Shown here piece by piece: positions 35,968 through 45,875 of a DNA stretch of 64,000 nt. A program made the translations under genes and the position numbers. The stretch spans positions 121,082-185,081 of the forward strand of contig JAIPBL010000002.1 in NCBI GenBank assembly GCA_021739645.1, given 5' to 3'. This DNA is from Saprospiraceae bacterium (lineage in GTDB: Bacteria > Bacteroidota > Bacteroidia > Chitinophagales > Saprospiraceae). The notes beneath the pieces are model-generated. The model made no database searches, was not told where the DNA came from, and was given only the letters and a program-made list of their open reading frames with translations. The first letter of the stretch is position 1, and each line of letters opens with the position of its first letter.

Positions 35968-36879
35968 TCAGAAGAACCGAAGGTGGCTCACCTCGCACGA
36001 TTTGCACTTGAAGGTGTAGCCGAGCATTATTTCCCAGCTCCCGTTTGTTACTTTGTTCAGTTCCGATTGGGTCAAATCAAGCCCCAAGCCAAGCCGCAGC
36101 CCGTTGCCGAACTCCATACCCGCCAGCGCATCAAAGGAATCGCCGAGGCGGTAGGTCGCACCGACCCAAAAGACTTTCATCAGGATTAGGTTGGCATTCA
36201 AGTCCACGTCCACGGGAGCCGCAGGGTTCACACTCACCAACAGCGACGGCACCAGCTCAACATTGCGCGACAGCGTGGCATTGAACCCACCCATCACGTA
36301 GGCCGTGCGGCGGTTGTCCTGTTTTCCGCTGCGGTCTTGGTAAAGGCTGTTTTTGAGCAATAGCGGAACGGACACCCCGAAGTAGTATCTTTTTCCCAAA
36401 AAGTATGCGCCCGAACCGAAGTTGGTGCCAAAGGCCGTCTCATCGCCTTGTGGGATTTCTGGGTCGTCCGGGTCTAGCGGTTTTGAATCCGACCACTTGA
36501 AGCGCAACTGCTCCAGCCTGCCCGATAGGCCAAGGCCGAGGGTATTGCCGTCGCCCAACCTGATGCGGTAGGCGTAGCTCATGGTAACGGAGTTGGTGTT
36601 CACCTTGCCGATTTCGTCGGAGGTGATGCCGATGCCCAAGCCGCTGCGCTTGCCCGCAAACGGGGTGTGCGCATTCACGTGGATGGTGCGGGGAGCGCCG
36701 TCAATGCCCGACCACTGGTTGCGGTACAGTGCCAGCGCGTCGAAGGCACCTTTCGCTCCCGTGTACCCGGGGTTGTAGGACAGCTTGTTGAAGGTGAAAT
36801 GCGTGTACTGCACGTCGCTCTGCGCCGCCACGCCCACCGCCAGCAAACTGAAAATGAAAAGATGGATTAGTTTTCTCAT
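35968..36879 (-). CDS. PorP/SprF-family T9SS outer membrane protein
   Basis: 303 residues. Signal peptide about 1-19. The start of the mature part, SDVQYTHFTFNKLSYNPGYTG, and the following ALYRNQWSGIDGAP are hallmark segments of the PorP/SprF family. The remainder alternates beta strands, as in an outer membrane barrel. SprF-type proteins act with T9SS to export or attach type B adhesins. Its gene lies downstream of a giant type B adhesin and upstream of a PD40-OmpA gene, all on the minus strand, which is the classic grouping. Function as a partner of that adhesin is inferred from context. Confidence 0.93.
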   Translation of the reverse strand: MRKLIHLFIFSLLAVGVAAQSDVQYTHFTFNKLSYNPGYTGAKGAFDALALYRNQWSGIDGAPRTIHVNAHTPFAGKRSGLGIGITSDEIGKVNTNSVTMSYAYRIRLGDGNTLGLGLSGRLEQLRFKWSDSKPLDPDDPEIPQGDETAFGTNFGSGAYFLGKRYYFGVSVPLLLKNSLYQDRSGKQDNRRTAYVMGGFNATLSRNVELVPSLLVSVNPAAPVDVDLNANLILMKVFWVGATYRLGDSFDALAGMEFGNGLRLGLGLDLTQSELNKVTNGSWEIMLGYTFKCKSCEVSHLRFF

Positions 36880-36904
36880 TGTATGTTATTGATTGTTGGA
36901 TTGA

Positions 36905-37010
36905 TTCATGGATTCATTGTTTCATGGTTTCATTGTTTCATTGTTGCCCTCTAACGACAACCATGAAGCCATGAAACCATGAAGCCATGAAGCCATGAAA
37001 CCATGAAGCC
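36905..37010. repeat. word-built inverted repeat, ATGAARCC words
   Basis: The right side has six tandem 8-base words ATGAAGCC/ATGAAACC (36961-37010). The left side has the complementary ATGGTTTC/ATTGTTTC words (36905-36946). The whole sits between the PorP/SprF and adhesin genes, ending 2 bases from the adhesin stop. Confidence 0.75.
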
Positions 37011-37012
37011 AT

Positions 37013-40000
37013 TTATCTGATTATCGTGAAATACCCCTGCAAAAGCTCGTCACTATTCTCCTTGTCCAGTTGGATCAGGTAGAAATAAGTGCCTGGCGGC
37101 AATAGGTTGCCCTTGTAGCGGCCATCCCAGTCATTGGCGTAGCCATCCTGCTCAAATATCTGATCGCCCCAACGGTTGAAAATCCGCACGTTGTTGTTCT
37201 TGTAGGTTGACTCTAGGCAAGGCACCCGGAAATTGTCGTTCCGACCATCGCCATTTGGCGTGATAACGTTCGGCACAAAACAATCCTGGTTTTCGCTCGT
37301 GCCCATCACGTTGATGCGCACCGTGGCACGGTCACAGTCGCCGGGGCAGTCCGTGTTGCAGATTTCGTACACCAGCACATCTGGGCCGAAGAAGTTCTCC
37401 CGAGGGGTGTACTCCAACTGGCCGTTCACAATCTCGGCCGTGCCGTTCGTCGGCTGCTCCACGATGTGGATGTCCCAGTTCAGCACGTTGCCGGGCTGGT
37501 CGTTGAACACCAGCACACCGTCCGTCAGGGTTTCGTTGAAATTCACCTCAAAAACATCGTCCGCTGCCGCAATGCCCGTGAACACGTGAACCGTGGCAGG
37601 CGGAGCGGTAAAACTGCATCCACCAACCGTCAGCGTGGCCAGGTAGTCACCCGCCTGCCCGGTCGTTGCCGAAGGCAAAACAGGGTTCGGCGTCGTGGCG
37701 GTGAAGCCCTGCGGGCCGCTCCACTGGTAGGTTGCGCCAGCTACTGGCGTCACGTTCAGTTGCACGAGGTCGCCTCGGCAAGCGGGGTAGTCATCAGCCG
37801 TCGAAGTCTCGGCGGTGAGGGCCGGCGCTTGGGTCAGCGACACCACCTCCAGGTTGGAAGCTGGCGTGGAGCAGTTGCCGCTGTTGGCCGACACCGAGTA
37901 GGTCCCGACGTTGGCCGAAGTGGCGTTGTTTACGAAGTAAGTAGGCACGTTCGTCGTGGCCAGCAGCACGGGGCCGCTGCCGTTGTCGAAGTACCAGAGG
38001 TACTGCATGTTGGTGAGCGGTGCGCCACTGCTGTTCAGCGTCAGCGTCTCGCCCTCGCACAGGTTGTTGTCGGAGGCATCGAGCTGGAGTGCCAGGCCCG
38101 TGAGGTTGCTCACCACCAGTTGCTCCACGTTGGAGGGCTGCGTCGTGCAATTGCCGGAGGCGACCACCACCGTGTAAGCCCCTTCGTTGGCCGCTGTGGC
38201 GTTGTTCACGAAGTAGGTCGGCACGTTCGTCGTGGCCAGCAGCACAGGGCCACTGCCGTTGTCGAAGTACCACAGGTAGTTGGCGTTCATGCCGATGAAA
38301 ACCGAGCTGTTGAGCGTCAGTGTTTCTCCTTCGCAAAGCTGGGTCGAGGATGCCGCAAGCGTCGGAGTGCCGCTGAGGGCATTGGTCACGTCCACTTGTT
38401 GGGCGTTGGAGGGCTGCGTCGTGCAATTGCCGGAGGCAACCACCACGGTGTACGTACCTTCGCTGCTGGCCGTCAAGTTTTGGACAAAAAACGAAGGCAG
38501 GTTCGTCGTGCCGAGCAGTGTCGTCGTGCTGCCGTTGTCGAAGTACCACAGGTACTGGACGTTCGTGCCGGCGTAGATGGAACTGTTGAGCGCCAAGGTT
38601 CCCCCCTCGCAGATTTACGGAGCAGACGCCGACAGTGTCGGTGCGCCGCTGAGGGCGTTGGTCACGCTGACGTCCTGTGCGTTGGAAGGCTGGGTCACAC
38701 AGTTGCCGACGCTGGCCGTCACGGTGTAGATGCCTTCATTGCTGGCCGTCATGTTTTGGACAAAAAATGTAGGCAGGTTCGTCGTGCCGAGCAGCAAGGT
38801 CGTCGTGCCGTTGTCGAAGTACCAGTTGTACGAGACGTTGCTGCTTGGGAAAATGGAGCTGTTGAGTTCCAAGGTTTCACCTTCGCAAAGCACGTCGCTC
38901 GTCACCGTCAGGGACGTGGCTGGGCCAATGTTGTTGGTCACAGTCACGCTCTGGCCGTTGGAGGAGGGCGTGAGGCAGTTGCCGTTGCCAGCCACCACGG
39001 AGTAGATGCCGGAACTGTTGCTGCTGAGGTTGTTCAGTTGCAGGTTGGGCGTGGCGGTGGTGCCAAGCGACACTTGGCCGTTACCGTTGTTGAAAAACCA
39101 CTCGTACTGTACGTTGTTGCCGGGCAGCGCCGAGGCACTGAGCAGCAAGGTTTCTCCTTCGCAAAGCACGTTGGCGGAAACGCTGAGCGACGGTGCCGTG
39201 CCCATTTGGTTGAAGACCACCACGTTCTGGCCATTCGAGGGTTGTGAAACACAGCCGGACAAGCTGGCCTGAACGGTGTAAAGCCCGCTGTTGGCGGGGG
39301 AGGCGTTGGCGATGGTGAAATTCGGCGACTGCGAGGTGCCAAGTGAAACAGGGCCATTGCCAACATTATAAAACCATTCGTAAGTAGCGCCGCTGATGCT
39401 CGTGCTCGTCAGTTGCAGGGTTTCGCCTTCGCAAAGGTTGCCCTGGTTAGCGGTCAGTACCGGTGTTTGCGCCAGCACCGAGTTCACCGTCACGGCCTGT
39501 GCAGCCGACGGTGGCGAAGTACAGCCGCCGGAGGACACAGCCACGCTGTAATCGCCGGAATTGGCGGGGGTAACGTTGGCAATGCTGAGGCTTGGCGTGT
39601 TCGTGATTTCAATCGGGGCGCCGTTGAAGTACCAGTAGTATTTGCCGCCACTGCCGACCGAGGCGGTGCTGAGTTCGATGGACTGCGTTTGGCAGAGCAC
39701 GGTATTGGCCACGTTGAGGGCCGGGGCTTGCGCTGCTGCGGTGTTGACCGTTACATCCGCCATGTTGGAGCCTTGCGGCGGGCAACCGGTTGTGCCAGCC
39801 ACTACAAGGTAAGTGCCTGTATTGGAGCCACCTACGTTGTTCAGCACCAAAGATGGCGTGAGGGTTGTCGCTAGGGTGACCGCGCCGTTTCCATCGTTGA
39901 ACATCCACTGGTAGGTGACGTCCAGGCCGGGATAGGCGGTCGTGTTGAGCTGCAACTGCTCGCCCTGACAGGGTGCGTCGTTGCTGGCAGCAAGCACGGG

Positions 40001-43000
40001 TGTTTGGTTAAGTTGGCCGCCCACTACCACTGCTTCTACATTGGAAGGCGGTGAGGTGCAACCCCCCGCAAAGGCCACCACGGAGTAGTTCCCCGTGTTG
40101 CTTGGTGTCACGCTCATAATGGTAAATGACGGTACGGGGCTTGTTCCGATTGGATAGACAATGACGCCGTTGTTGTAAAACCATTGGTAGGTGGCAGCAG
40201 ACGGGATGCCCGTTGCCGAAAGGCCAAGGATTTCACCTTCGCAAAGTGCATCCTGCGACAAGATGAGGGTCGGAGCCAAGTTGCTCACGTTGCTCACCTG
40301 CACGTCCACCGTTGGTGATGGCGTCGATTCGCAGTTTCCTTTTACCACTTTTACGGAGTAACTCCCCGAGTTCGTCTGGTTCACGCTCGTGAGCTGGAAG
40401 CTCGGCGTGTTGGTCGTGGTCAGCAACGTGCCACCGAAGTACCACAGGTACTCGACGTTCGGGCCTGCTTGAGCGGCAGTGGTCAGCATCAAGTCGTTGC
40501 CGTTGCAAGGCTGGGTGTCGCTTACGCTCAATGCGGGAGTGGTCGGTGCGGTCGTTACTGTCACGCTGACGGTGGCTGGCTGCGATGGGCAGTCATGTTC
40601 GGTGAAAATTGTCAAAATATAATCGCCAGAATTGGCAGCCGTCAGGTTGTTCAGCGCCACGGGAAACGGGCCTTGCGGCGAAGCCGTACCAGTGAAGGTG
40701 AAATTGTTCGGGCCAGTCCAGGTGTAGCTTACCGTGCCGGGCAGCAGCACGTTGTTGCTGGCCGTGAGGTTGACTGACTCACCCTCGCAAAGAATGGCGC
40801 CGTTGCTCAGGTTGGTGACAATTGGGACCGTGGTGCCTGCGTGGCAGGTGTACTCCCGCCAGTCAGGGATGCCGTCGCCGTCCGTATCGGGGCAGGGGTT
40901 ACCGCCGGAACACTCATCGGCATCGGCGAGGCCGTCGTTGTCGGTGTCAAGGTCATCCACGTCGAGGATGCCGTCGCCGTCCGTATCGGGGCATGGTGTC
41001 GAGGTTTCGCATTCGTAGGCGTCGTCGATGCCGTCGTTGTCGCGGTCAAAATCGCGGAAGTCGGGTATTCCATCGCCGTCGCCATCGGTGCAAGGGCCGT
41101 CGAACGGGCACTCGTCAACATCCGCAATGCCATCATCGTCAGAATCGAGGTCTCGGAAGTCAGGTTCGCCGAGGCCGTCTGTATTTGTTGGGTTAGAAAT
41201 CGGCGTCAAGTTAGGCGCACTGGCCCGTCCATCGGCGTCCACGACTGGTGCGCCGCTGCCGATGATGCCATCGTGGTCAGGGTCTGGCATACTGGCCTCG
41301 GTCACGTCCCAGATACCGTCGCCGTCGGTGTCGAGGTCGCGGTAGTCAGGCTGCACATCGTTGTCGGTGTTGAGCGGAGCGGAGGTGGTGGACAGTGCCG
41401 TGCCGTTGAGGTCGGTCGTCGCCCGGCCAGTAGGGTCCACGGTCGGGTTGCCCGAACCGATGATGCCGTCGTTGTCGGGGTCGGGCTGTGTCGCTTCGGC
41501 CACGTCGTTGATGCCGTCGTTGTCGGAATCAAGGTCGCGATAGTCGGCCACACCGTCGCCGTCCGTGTCGGTTGGATGGGAGGTCGGCGTGGAGTTGAGC
41601 ACCATCGGGATGCCCTTGCTGTTGACGGTCGGATTACCAGCACCGACCATTCCGTTGTTGTCGGGGTCGAGGTTGCTGGCTTCGGCCACGTCGTTGATGC
41701 CGTCGTTGTCGGTGTCAAGGTCGAGGTAGTCAGGGCGGGAATCTCCGTCCTTGTTCATCGGGGTGGAGGTAGTGGCGAGGGTCTGGCCGTTTGCGCCAGC
41801 GATCGCTTTGCCATCCGTGTCCACGACGGGGGCGCCCATGCCGATGATGGCATCGTTGTCCTCGTCTGACTTTCCAGCTTCCTCCACGTCGTGGATGCCG
41901 TCGTTGTCGGAGTCGAGGTCGTGCCAGTTGCGCACACCGTCGTTGTCGTTGTCAGGTGGCAACGGTATCGGGTGGCCAGTGATGACGGGGTCTATCAGGG
42001 TGGAAAGCCCAGTGGCACTCACGATGGCTGGGCTGGCGCTGCCGCCGCCAATTCGGCCATCATTGTTTGAGTCAAAATTGCCGTAGCCAGCCTCGGCCAC
42101 ATCGTTGATGCCGTCGTTGTCGGAGTCGAGGTCGTCGTGGTCGGGCACGCCGTCGCCATCCCATTCGCTGCGGTTGTAGGTTTCCACCGCTGCCAAATCG
42201 TCAGGGTCAGAGGCGATGGGGTTGTAAAGCCCGTTGAGGCCAAATATTGCGGGAGCACCATCAATCCTGCCGTCGCCGTTGGCGTCGGGCTGGTTGTGGC
42301 CCGCTTCCACGAGGTCGGTGATGCCGTCGTTGTCGGAGTCGAGGTCTAGGTGGTCGGGTATTTTGTCGCCGTCCGTGTCGTAAATCGGGTTGATTTGGTC
42401 GCAGATGCCATCGTTGTTGGCGTCCGTGCAGTTGTTCGGCACGGCAGGGTCGTTGGCGTCCTTGTAGTTTTGGATGCCGTCGTTGTCCTCGTCTGCGCTT
42501 GGGTCACGGCCACCCGGCAGGCAGGCAAAGCCGCCCGTTGGGTTGCAGTACTCTTTTTTGTCAGGAATGCCATCGTTGTCGTCATCAATGTCCTGGTTGT
42601 CGCGGATGCCGTCGCCGTCGGTGTCAGGAATGACGGCCAAGAGGCAGTTGTCCACGATGTCCACCGTGAAGCTGCCAAATGCGGCGCCATTGTAAATGAC
42701 GAAAGCCCAATTGTCAAGGATTTTGTTGTCACCATAATCGTTTTGGTAAGTAAAGGACACGTTGGTCGGTCCTGGTTCCCCATTTGGATTGTTGCCACTT
42801 ACGGGGCCACCCACGTTGGTGTGGTCGTAAAAAAACTGGTCAAACGACGACGCTTTCACGTCGCTTATCAATTTCAGCCTTACGCCATCGGGATTGTTTT
42901 CCACATCGAAAAGAAAAATATGCGTTTCGCCATCGCGCAACTCCACCTTGAAATTGAAGGTGAAATTTGAGGTAGCCGGGATGGTTTGGCCAAGGCCGTC

Positions 43001-44233
43001 GCTCCCATCCCAGAAGATAGAATCAACGCCGACGATGATGGTTTTGGTGAGCGTTAAGTCCACCGAATCAGCGAAATCGCCATCGTTGTTGATATCCAAA
43101 GAAAGATAGATAATCCCACTCTGGGTAGATTCAAAAGTAATCCAAGCACCCAGGCCTACCTCCATTGCACCTGGCAAACATGGGTCGCCAGACGCATTGG
43201 AAGGATTCAGCTCAAAATCCGAGAGTTCAGGTTCTAACGAAGATGGCATTTTGAACAGCCAAGTCGTGTGGGTATTGTTCCTGAAAATATCAGTAACCAT
43301 AGCCGTTGCTGGCATGGTAGGGTCTGGCTTGGTAAAGAAAATCTTATTGTTGATGAGCTCGCCTGGAAGGTAATCCTCTGCCTGTGGTTCGTAGAAATAG
43401 TTCGTTCCAGCTACCCAGCTCAATGGATCATCCGAACGGGATACATCCGCCCGATAGAAGGAGTTGTAAGTAGGTTCAGCGTTGCTGTCCACAATGCCCC
43501 TCGAAACGGAGGTGATGGGAAACCGATAGGGGTCGGTATCCATGAATTTCAATTCGTAAGTAAACCCGCCTTTGGTCAACACGTAAAAAATGGGGGAGGT
43601 CATGTGGCCATTCTGGCTGATGACCGAAACATACTCGTTGGAGTAAACCCGCCCCGTTTTCATCGAACCGCCAGCGTTGGCAGGGCCACCCGTTGAAACG
43701 GTGATGTCCCAGGCTGTGATCACGTTTGGGGTGGTGGGTTGGTGAGCGGCCCGGTTCCAGGGATCGCTATTGAGCAGGTTCTGGAAATTGGCAGCCTCGT
43801 ACACTGGGAAGGCAATTTGTACCGTCCAGATACCGCCTTGCCCGATTGGCACCGTGATAATGCCGGGCGTGTAGCCCGCACCGCCAGTTGGCCCCGCCAG
43901 TTCCTGCACGTTGTTGAAGATGATGCCCGTGTTGCCACTGCCAGTGCCATCAAAGGTGGTGGCCAGCACGCCGTCCGGTCGGTACACCTTGATGAAGCCG
44001 CCCGAAATGCCGACGTGGCTCGCCCCAACATTGATGGTTTCACCTTCGGCGGCATACACCTTCAACTGTTGCGGCTTTAGGTTGTCGAGGAACAAACGGT
44101 AGCCCGCGTAGCCAACAAAGTCCTTCGAGCCTTCTGCCCAAAGTGCCGTGGCCGACAATATCACAACAGCCATTGCGAACAGTTTGCCCACAATGGCTTT
44201 TTTGTTCATGAAAAAATCAAACATGTGTTTCAT
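37013..44233 (-). pseudogene. giant type B T9SS adhesin, interrupted by one in-frame TAA
   Basis: Read as one gene it has about 2400 codons from 44233 ([17 protein letters not shown] with signal peptide; 44209 is an alternative start). In order: a beta-rich N-terminal region of about 530 residues; a block of thrombospondin type 3-like calcium-binding repeats ([20 protein letters not shown] and relatives, bases about 42630-40850); a long row of Ig-like repeats with LCEGETLxL and YLWYFDNG cores; and a type B sorting domain (CFVPNVITPNGDGRNDNFRV, VRIFNRWGDQIFEQ). A TAA at bases 38615-38617, inside the Ig-like row, splits it into a 1872-residue part without sorting signal and a 3' part. Either a real nonsense mutation or a base error. 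Confidence 0.85.
38615..44233 (-). CDS. 5' part of the broken adhesin, as translated
   Basis: This is the part a ribosome would make: signal peptide, N-terminal domain, calcium-binding type 3 repeats and about nine Ig-like repeats, ending LSASAP. It lacks the type B sorting domain, so it should reach the periplasm but not be exported by T9SS. The remaining 3' part (37013-38614) has only a TTG as a possible start and no signal peptide. The repeat preceding the stop continues in the same frame directly after it (ICEGGTLALNSS), so no bases are missing. Confidence 0.75.
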   Translation of the reverse strand: MKHMFDFFMNKKAIVGKLFAMAVVILSATALWAEGSKDFVGYAGYRLFLDNLKPQQLKVYAAEGETINVGASHVGISGGFIKVYRPDGVLATTFDGTGSGNTGIIFNNVQELAGPTGGAGYTPGIITVPIGQGGIWTVQIAFPVYEAANFQNLLNSDPWNRAAHQPTTPNVITAWDITVSTGGPANAGGSMKTGRVYSNEYVSVISQNGHMTSPIFYVLTKGGFTYELKFMDTDPYRFPITSVSRGIVDSNAEPTYNSFYRADVSRSDDPLSWVAGTNYFYEPQAEDYLPGELINNKIFFTKPDPTMPATAMVTDIFRNNTHTTWLFKMPSSLEPELSDFELNPSNASGDPCLPGAMEVGLGAWITFESTQSGIIYLSLDINNDGDFADSVDLTLTKTIIVGVDSIFWDGSDGLGQTIPATSNFTFNFKVELRDGETHIFLFDVENNPDGVRLKLISDVKASSFDQFFYDHTNVGGPVSGNNPNGEPGPTNVSFTYQNDYGDNKILDNWAFVIYNGAAFGSFTVDIVDNCLLAVIPDTDGDGIRDNQDIDDDNDGIPDKKEYCNPTGGFACLPGGRDPSADEDNDGIQNYKDANDPAVPNNCTDANNDGICDQINPIYDTDGDKIPDHLDLDSDNDGITDLVEAGHNQPDANGDGRIDGAPAIFGLNGLYNPIASDPDDLAAVETYNRSEWDGDGVPDHDDLDSDNDGINDVAEAGYGNFDSNNDGRIGGGSASPAIVSATGLSTLIDPVITGHPIPLPPDNDNDGVRNWHDLDSDNDGIHDVEEAGKSDEDNDAIIGMGAPVVDTDGKAIAGANGQTLATTSTPMNKDGDSRPDYLDLDTDNDGINDVAEASNLDPDNNGMVGAGNPTVNSKGIPMVLNSTPTSHPTDTDGDGVADYRDLDSDNDGINDVAEATQPDPDNDGIIGSGNPTVDPTGRATTDLNGTALSTTSAPLNTDNDVQPDYRDLDTDGDGIWDVTEASMPDPDHDGIIGSGAPVVDADGRASAPNLTPISNPTNTDGLGEPDFRDLDSDDDGIADVDECPFDGPCTDGDGDGIPDFRDFDRDNDGIDDAYECETSTPCPDTDGDGILDVDDLDTDNDGLADADECSGGNPCPDTDGDGIPDWREYTCHAGTTVPIVTNLSNGAILCEGESVNLTASNNVLLPGTVSYTWTGPNNFTFTGTASPQGPFPVALNNLTAANSGDYILTIFTEHDCPSQPATVSVTVTTAPTTPALSVSDTQPCNGNDLMLTTAAQAGPNVEYLWYFGGTLLTTTNTPSFQLTSVNQTNSGSYSVKVVKGNCESTPSPTVDVQVSNVSNLAPTLILSQDALCEGEILGLSATGIPSAATYQWFYNNGVIVYPIGTSPVPSFTIMSVTPSNTGNYSVVAFAGGCTSPPSNVEAVVVGGQLNQTPVLAASNDAPCQGEQLQLNTTAYPGLDVTYQWMFNDGNGAVTLATTLTPSLVLNNVGGSNTGTYLVVAGTTGCPPQGSNMADVTVNTAAAQAPALNVANTVLCQTQSIELSTASVGSGGKYYWYFNGAPIEITNTPSLSIANVTPANSGDYSVAVSSGGCTSPPSAAQAVTVNSVLAQTPVLTANQGNLCEGETLQLTSTSISGATYEWFYNVGNGPVSLGTSQSPNFTIANASPANSGLYTVQASLSGCVSQPSNGQNVVVFNQMGTAPSLSVSANVLCEGETLLLSASALPGNNVQYEWFFNNGNGQVSLGTTATPNLQLNNLSSNSSGIYSVVAGNGNCLTPSSNGQSVTVTNNIGPATSLTVTSDVLCEGETLELNSSIFPSSNVSYNWYFDNGTTTLLLGTTNLPTFFVQNMTASNEGIYTVTASVGNCVTQPSNAQDVSVTNALSGAPTLSASAP

Positions 44234-44638
44234 ATTAAACTCGATTAAGTGAAAACAAAGAAAACCTATTCGCCAAAGGCCCTTCAAGTGGCCTGTACGT
44301 TACAGTAGATTGAATTTTTCAGGAGGGAAAGCCCTATCTGATTGTATCACAGCAGTGAGGCAGATGCAGTTTTCTCATGTTAAAAAGCTCCGCAAGTGCG
44401 GTAACGGCTGTGGGTTTGTGTAGGAAGAAGGCAATTATACCATGCAGCTATCCAAAATGGAGTACGCAACGGGTAAACATAATTTATTATACAAAATTCC
44501 ATGCCAATATTTTAAATATGAGCTGTTTTTACTGGAATTCTCGTGCCGGAAGAAAGGTGTTGGCAGTTTGAAACGCCGCATATTCCGCACAAAATCCGGC
44601 GGCAGGTTAGCTTTGTGCCAAATCAAAACCTTTCCATC
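44234..44638. other. 405-base divergent intergenic region
   Basis: It lies between the adhesin gene (minus) and the Tag gene (plus) and should contain both promoters. A TAGCTTTG box is seen at 44608-44615. The rest is AT-rich, with no gene or repeat recognised. Confidence 0.45.
44608..44615 (+). promoter_or_regulatory. candidate -7 promoter box TAGCTTTG
   Basis: An exact match to TAnnTTTG, 23 bases before the tag start at 44639. The -33 element is not clear. Confidence 0.45.
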
Positions 44639-45202
44639 ATGCAAGACCTCACACGTTGCCCCTGGTGCCACGGCCACGACATCTACATCGCCTACCACGA
44701 CACCGAGTGGGGCACACCCTGCCACGACGACCGTCAGCTCTTCGAAATGCTCTGCCTCGAAGGCGCACAGGCTGGTCTCAGTTGGCTAACAATTTTGAAA
44801 AAAAGGGAAAATTACCGCATCGCCTTCGACCAGTTCGACGCCGAAAAAATGGCCAACTACGACGATGCCAAGCGCGCCGAACTACTCGCCAATGCTGGTA
44901 TCGTGCGCAACCGCCTGAAGGTCAACGCCTTCATCGAAAATGCAAAAGCCTACTTGAAGGTCAAGGAAGAATTTGACAGCTTCGCAACGTACATCTGGCA
45001 GTTCGTTGACCACCAGCCCATCGTGAACAACTGGGGCAAAATGGGCGACTGCCCGGCCTTCACGCCGCAGAGCGACGCCCTATCAAAGGATTTGAAAAAA
45101 CGGGGATTTAAGTTCGTCGGCTCGACGATTTGCTACGCGTTCATGCAGGCGACTGGGATGGTGGATGACCATTTGTTGGGGTGCTGGAGGAGGGGGGCTT
45201 AA
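44639..45202 (+). CDS. tag: DNA-3-methyladenine glycosylase I
   Basis: The ATG at 44639 (MQDLTRCPWC) is used because the family starts there; the frame continues upstream without homology. 187 residues, the usual length. Motifs: RCPWC, YHDTEWGTPCHDDRQLFE, GAQAGLSWLTILKKRENYR, GIVRNRLKVNAFIENA and the zinc-binding C-terminal GFKFVGSTICYAFMQATGMVDDH. The enzyme removes 3-methyladenine from alkylated DNA in base excision repair. It is convergent with the Uma2-like gene; their stop codons share the sequence CTTAAG. Confidence 0.95.
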   Translation: MQDLTRCPWCHGHDIYIAYHDTEWGTPCHDDRQLFEMLCLEGAQAGLSWLTILKKRENYRIAFDQFDAEKMANYDDAKRAELLANAGIVRNRLKVNAFIENAKAYLKVKEEFDSFATYIWQFVDHQPIVNNWGKMGDCPAFTPQSDALSKDLKKRGFKFVGSTICYAFMQATGMVDDHLLGCWRRGA

Positions 45203-45783
45203 GCAAACAAACCCTCAGCCTTCATCTCAAAATCAGCCAGTGCGGGCGCACCGCTGCACACCGTTTTGCCCATGCAAATGGTGACATGCTCCGGCGAGGT
45301 GTAAACATCTACTTTCTGAGCGTGAGGGAAAATATGCCAGACGACCTGAACACCAGCGTTGAAATATTCCACCAGCTTGGAATTGACATCTTCCGCCCTG
45401 TCAGTTGGTGAAATGACCTCGCACACCCATGGGGCGACTTGGTTTTCACCAGCCCACATTTTTGGGAGCTGCTCGGTCGTGTAATAGGCAATGTCGGGTC
45501 TCCGGAGTTGTTCAGGTGAGGTGTCCATGTCGGTAAGCATGATTAAGGTTCCACCTTCTTTAAATCCGCTCGTCTTTAAAAAAACCTCCAAGAGGCGAAG
45601 GTAAAAAACTGAATTGCGTTGATTTATACCTTCGGTTTTGTCAACAATTCCTTTGTTCCATTCATACTTATAGCCATCCTCTCTGTTGGAGTAATACCGG
45701 AGGAAGTGTTGCTTCGTAATCCGCTTCGGCTCACGTTTTCCCGGCCTAGTTTTTGGCACTGCTGTCGCTGCGGCTGTTGACAT
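45199..45783 (-). CDS. Uma2-family (DUF820) putative endonuclease
   Basis: 194 residues. It has the restriction-endonuclease-like core of the family: RRPDIAYY with the Asp, WVCEVISPTDRAEDVNSKLVEYFNAGVQVVWHI with the Glu and Lys, then a short VDVYTSP strand. A basic N-terminus (KTRPGKREPKRIT) precedes it. Uma2 proteins are common in cyanobacteria and multicellular Bacteroidota in many copies, with unproven nuclease roles. The last bases overlap the end of tag by four bases. A second, more divergent Uma2-like gene lies at 53029-53649. Confidence 0.8.
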   Translation of the reverse strand: MSTAAATAVPKTRPGKREPKRITKQHFLRYYSNREDGYKYEWNKGIVDKTEGINQRNSVFYLRLLEVFLKTSGFKEGGTLIMLTDMDTSPEQLRRPDIAYYTTEQLPKMWAGENQVAPWVCEVISPTDRAEDVNSKLVEYFNAGVQVVWHIFPHAQKVDVYTSPEHVTICMGKTVCSGAPALADFEMKAEGLFA

Positions 45784-45836
45784 ATCTTAATCTTTTGTTT
45801 TGGCAAAAATAAGGTTTTGGAGCGTAAAAACCAACA

Positions 45837-45869
45837 AGCACTGATAGCGATCAGAGCGCTATCAGTGCT
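45837..45869. terminator. hairpin at the end of the giant mosaic gene
   Basis: A perfect 13-base stem AGCACTGATAGCG/CGCTATCAGTGCT with a 7-base loop, six bases past the stop of 45876-51764 and followed on the minus strand by a T-rich stretch. Confidence 0.65.
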
Positions 45870-45875
45870 GTAAAA

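Noticed and set aside
38596..38615. Two separate adhesin genes
   Set aside because: The second frame would begin with TTG in the middle of an Ig-like repeat and lacks a signal peptide. A single gene with one stop codon is the better reading.
37466..39247. Plus-strand open frame of 593 codons over the adhesin gene
   Set aside because: It mirrors the Ig-like repeats of the adhesin and is Arg/Gly/His-rich without a start region or domain.
40841..41869. Plus-strand open frames over the calcium-binding repeats
   Set aside because: Produced by the regular GAC/GAT codons of the type 3 repeats on the other strand.
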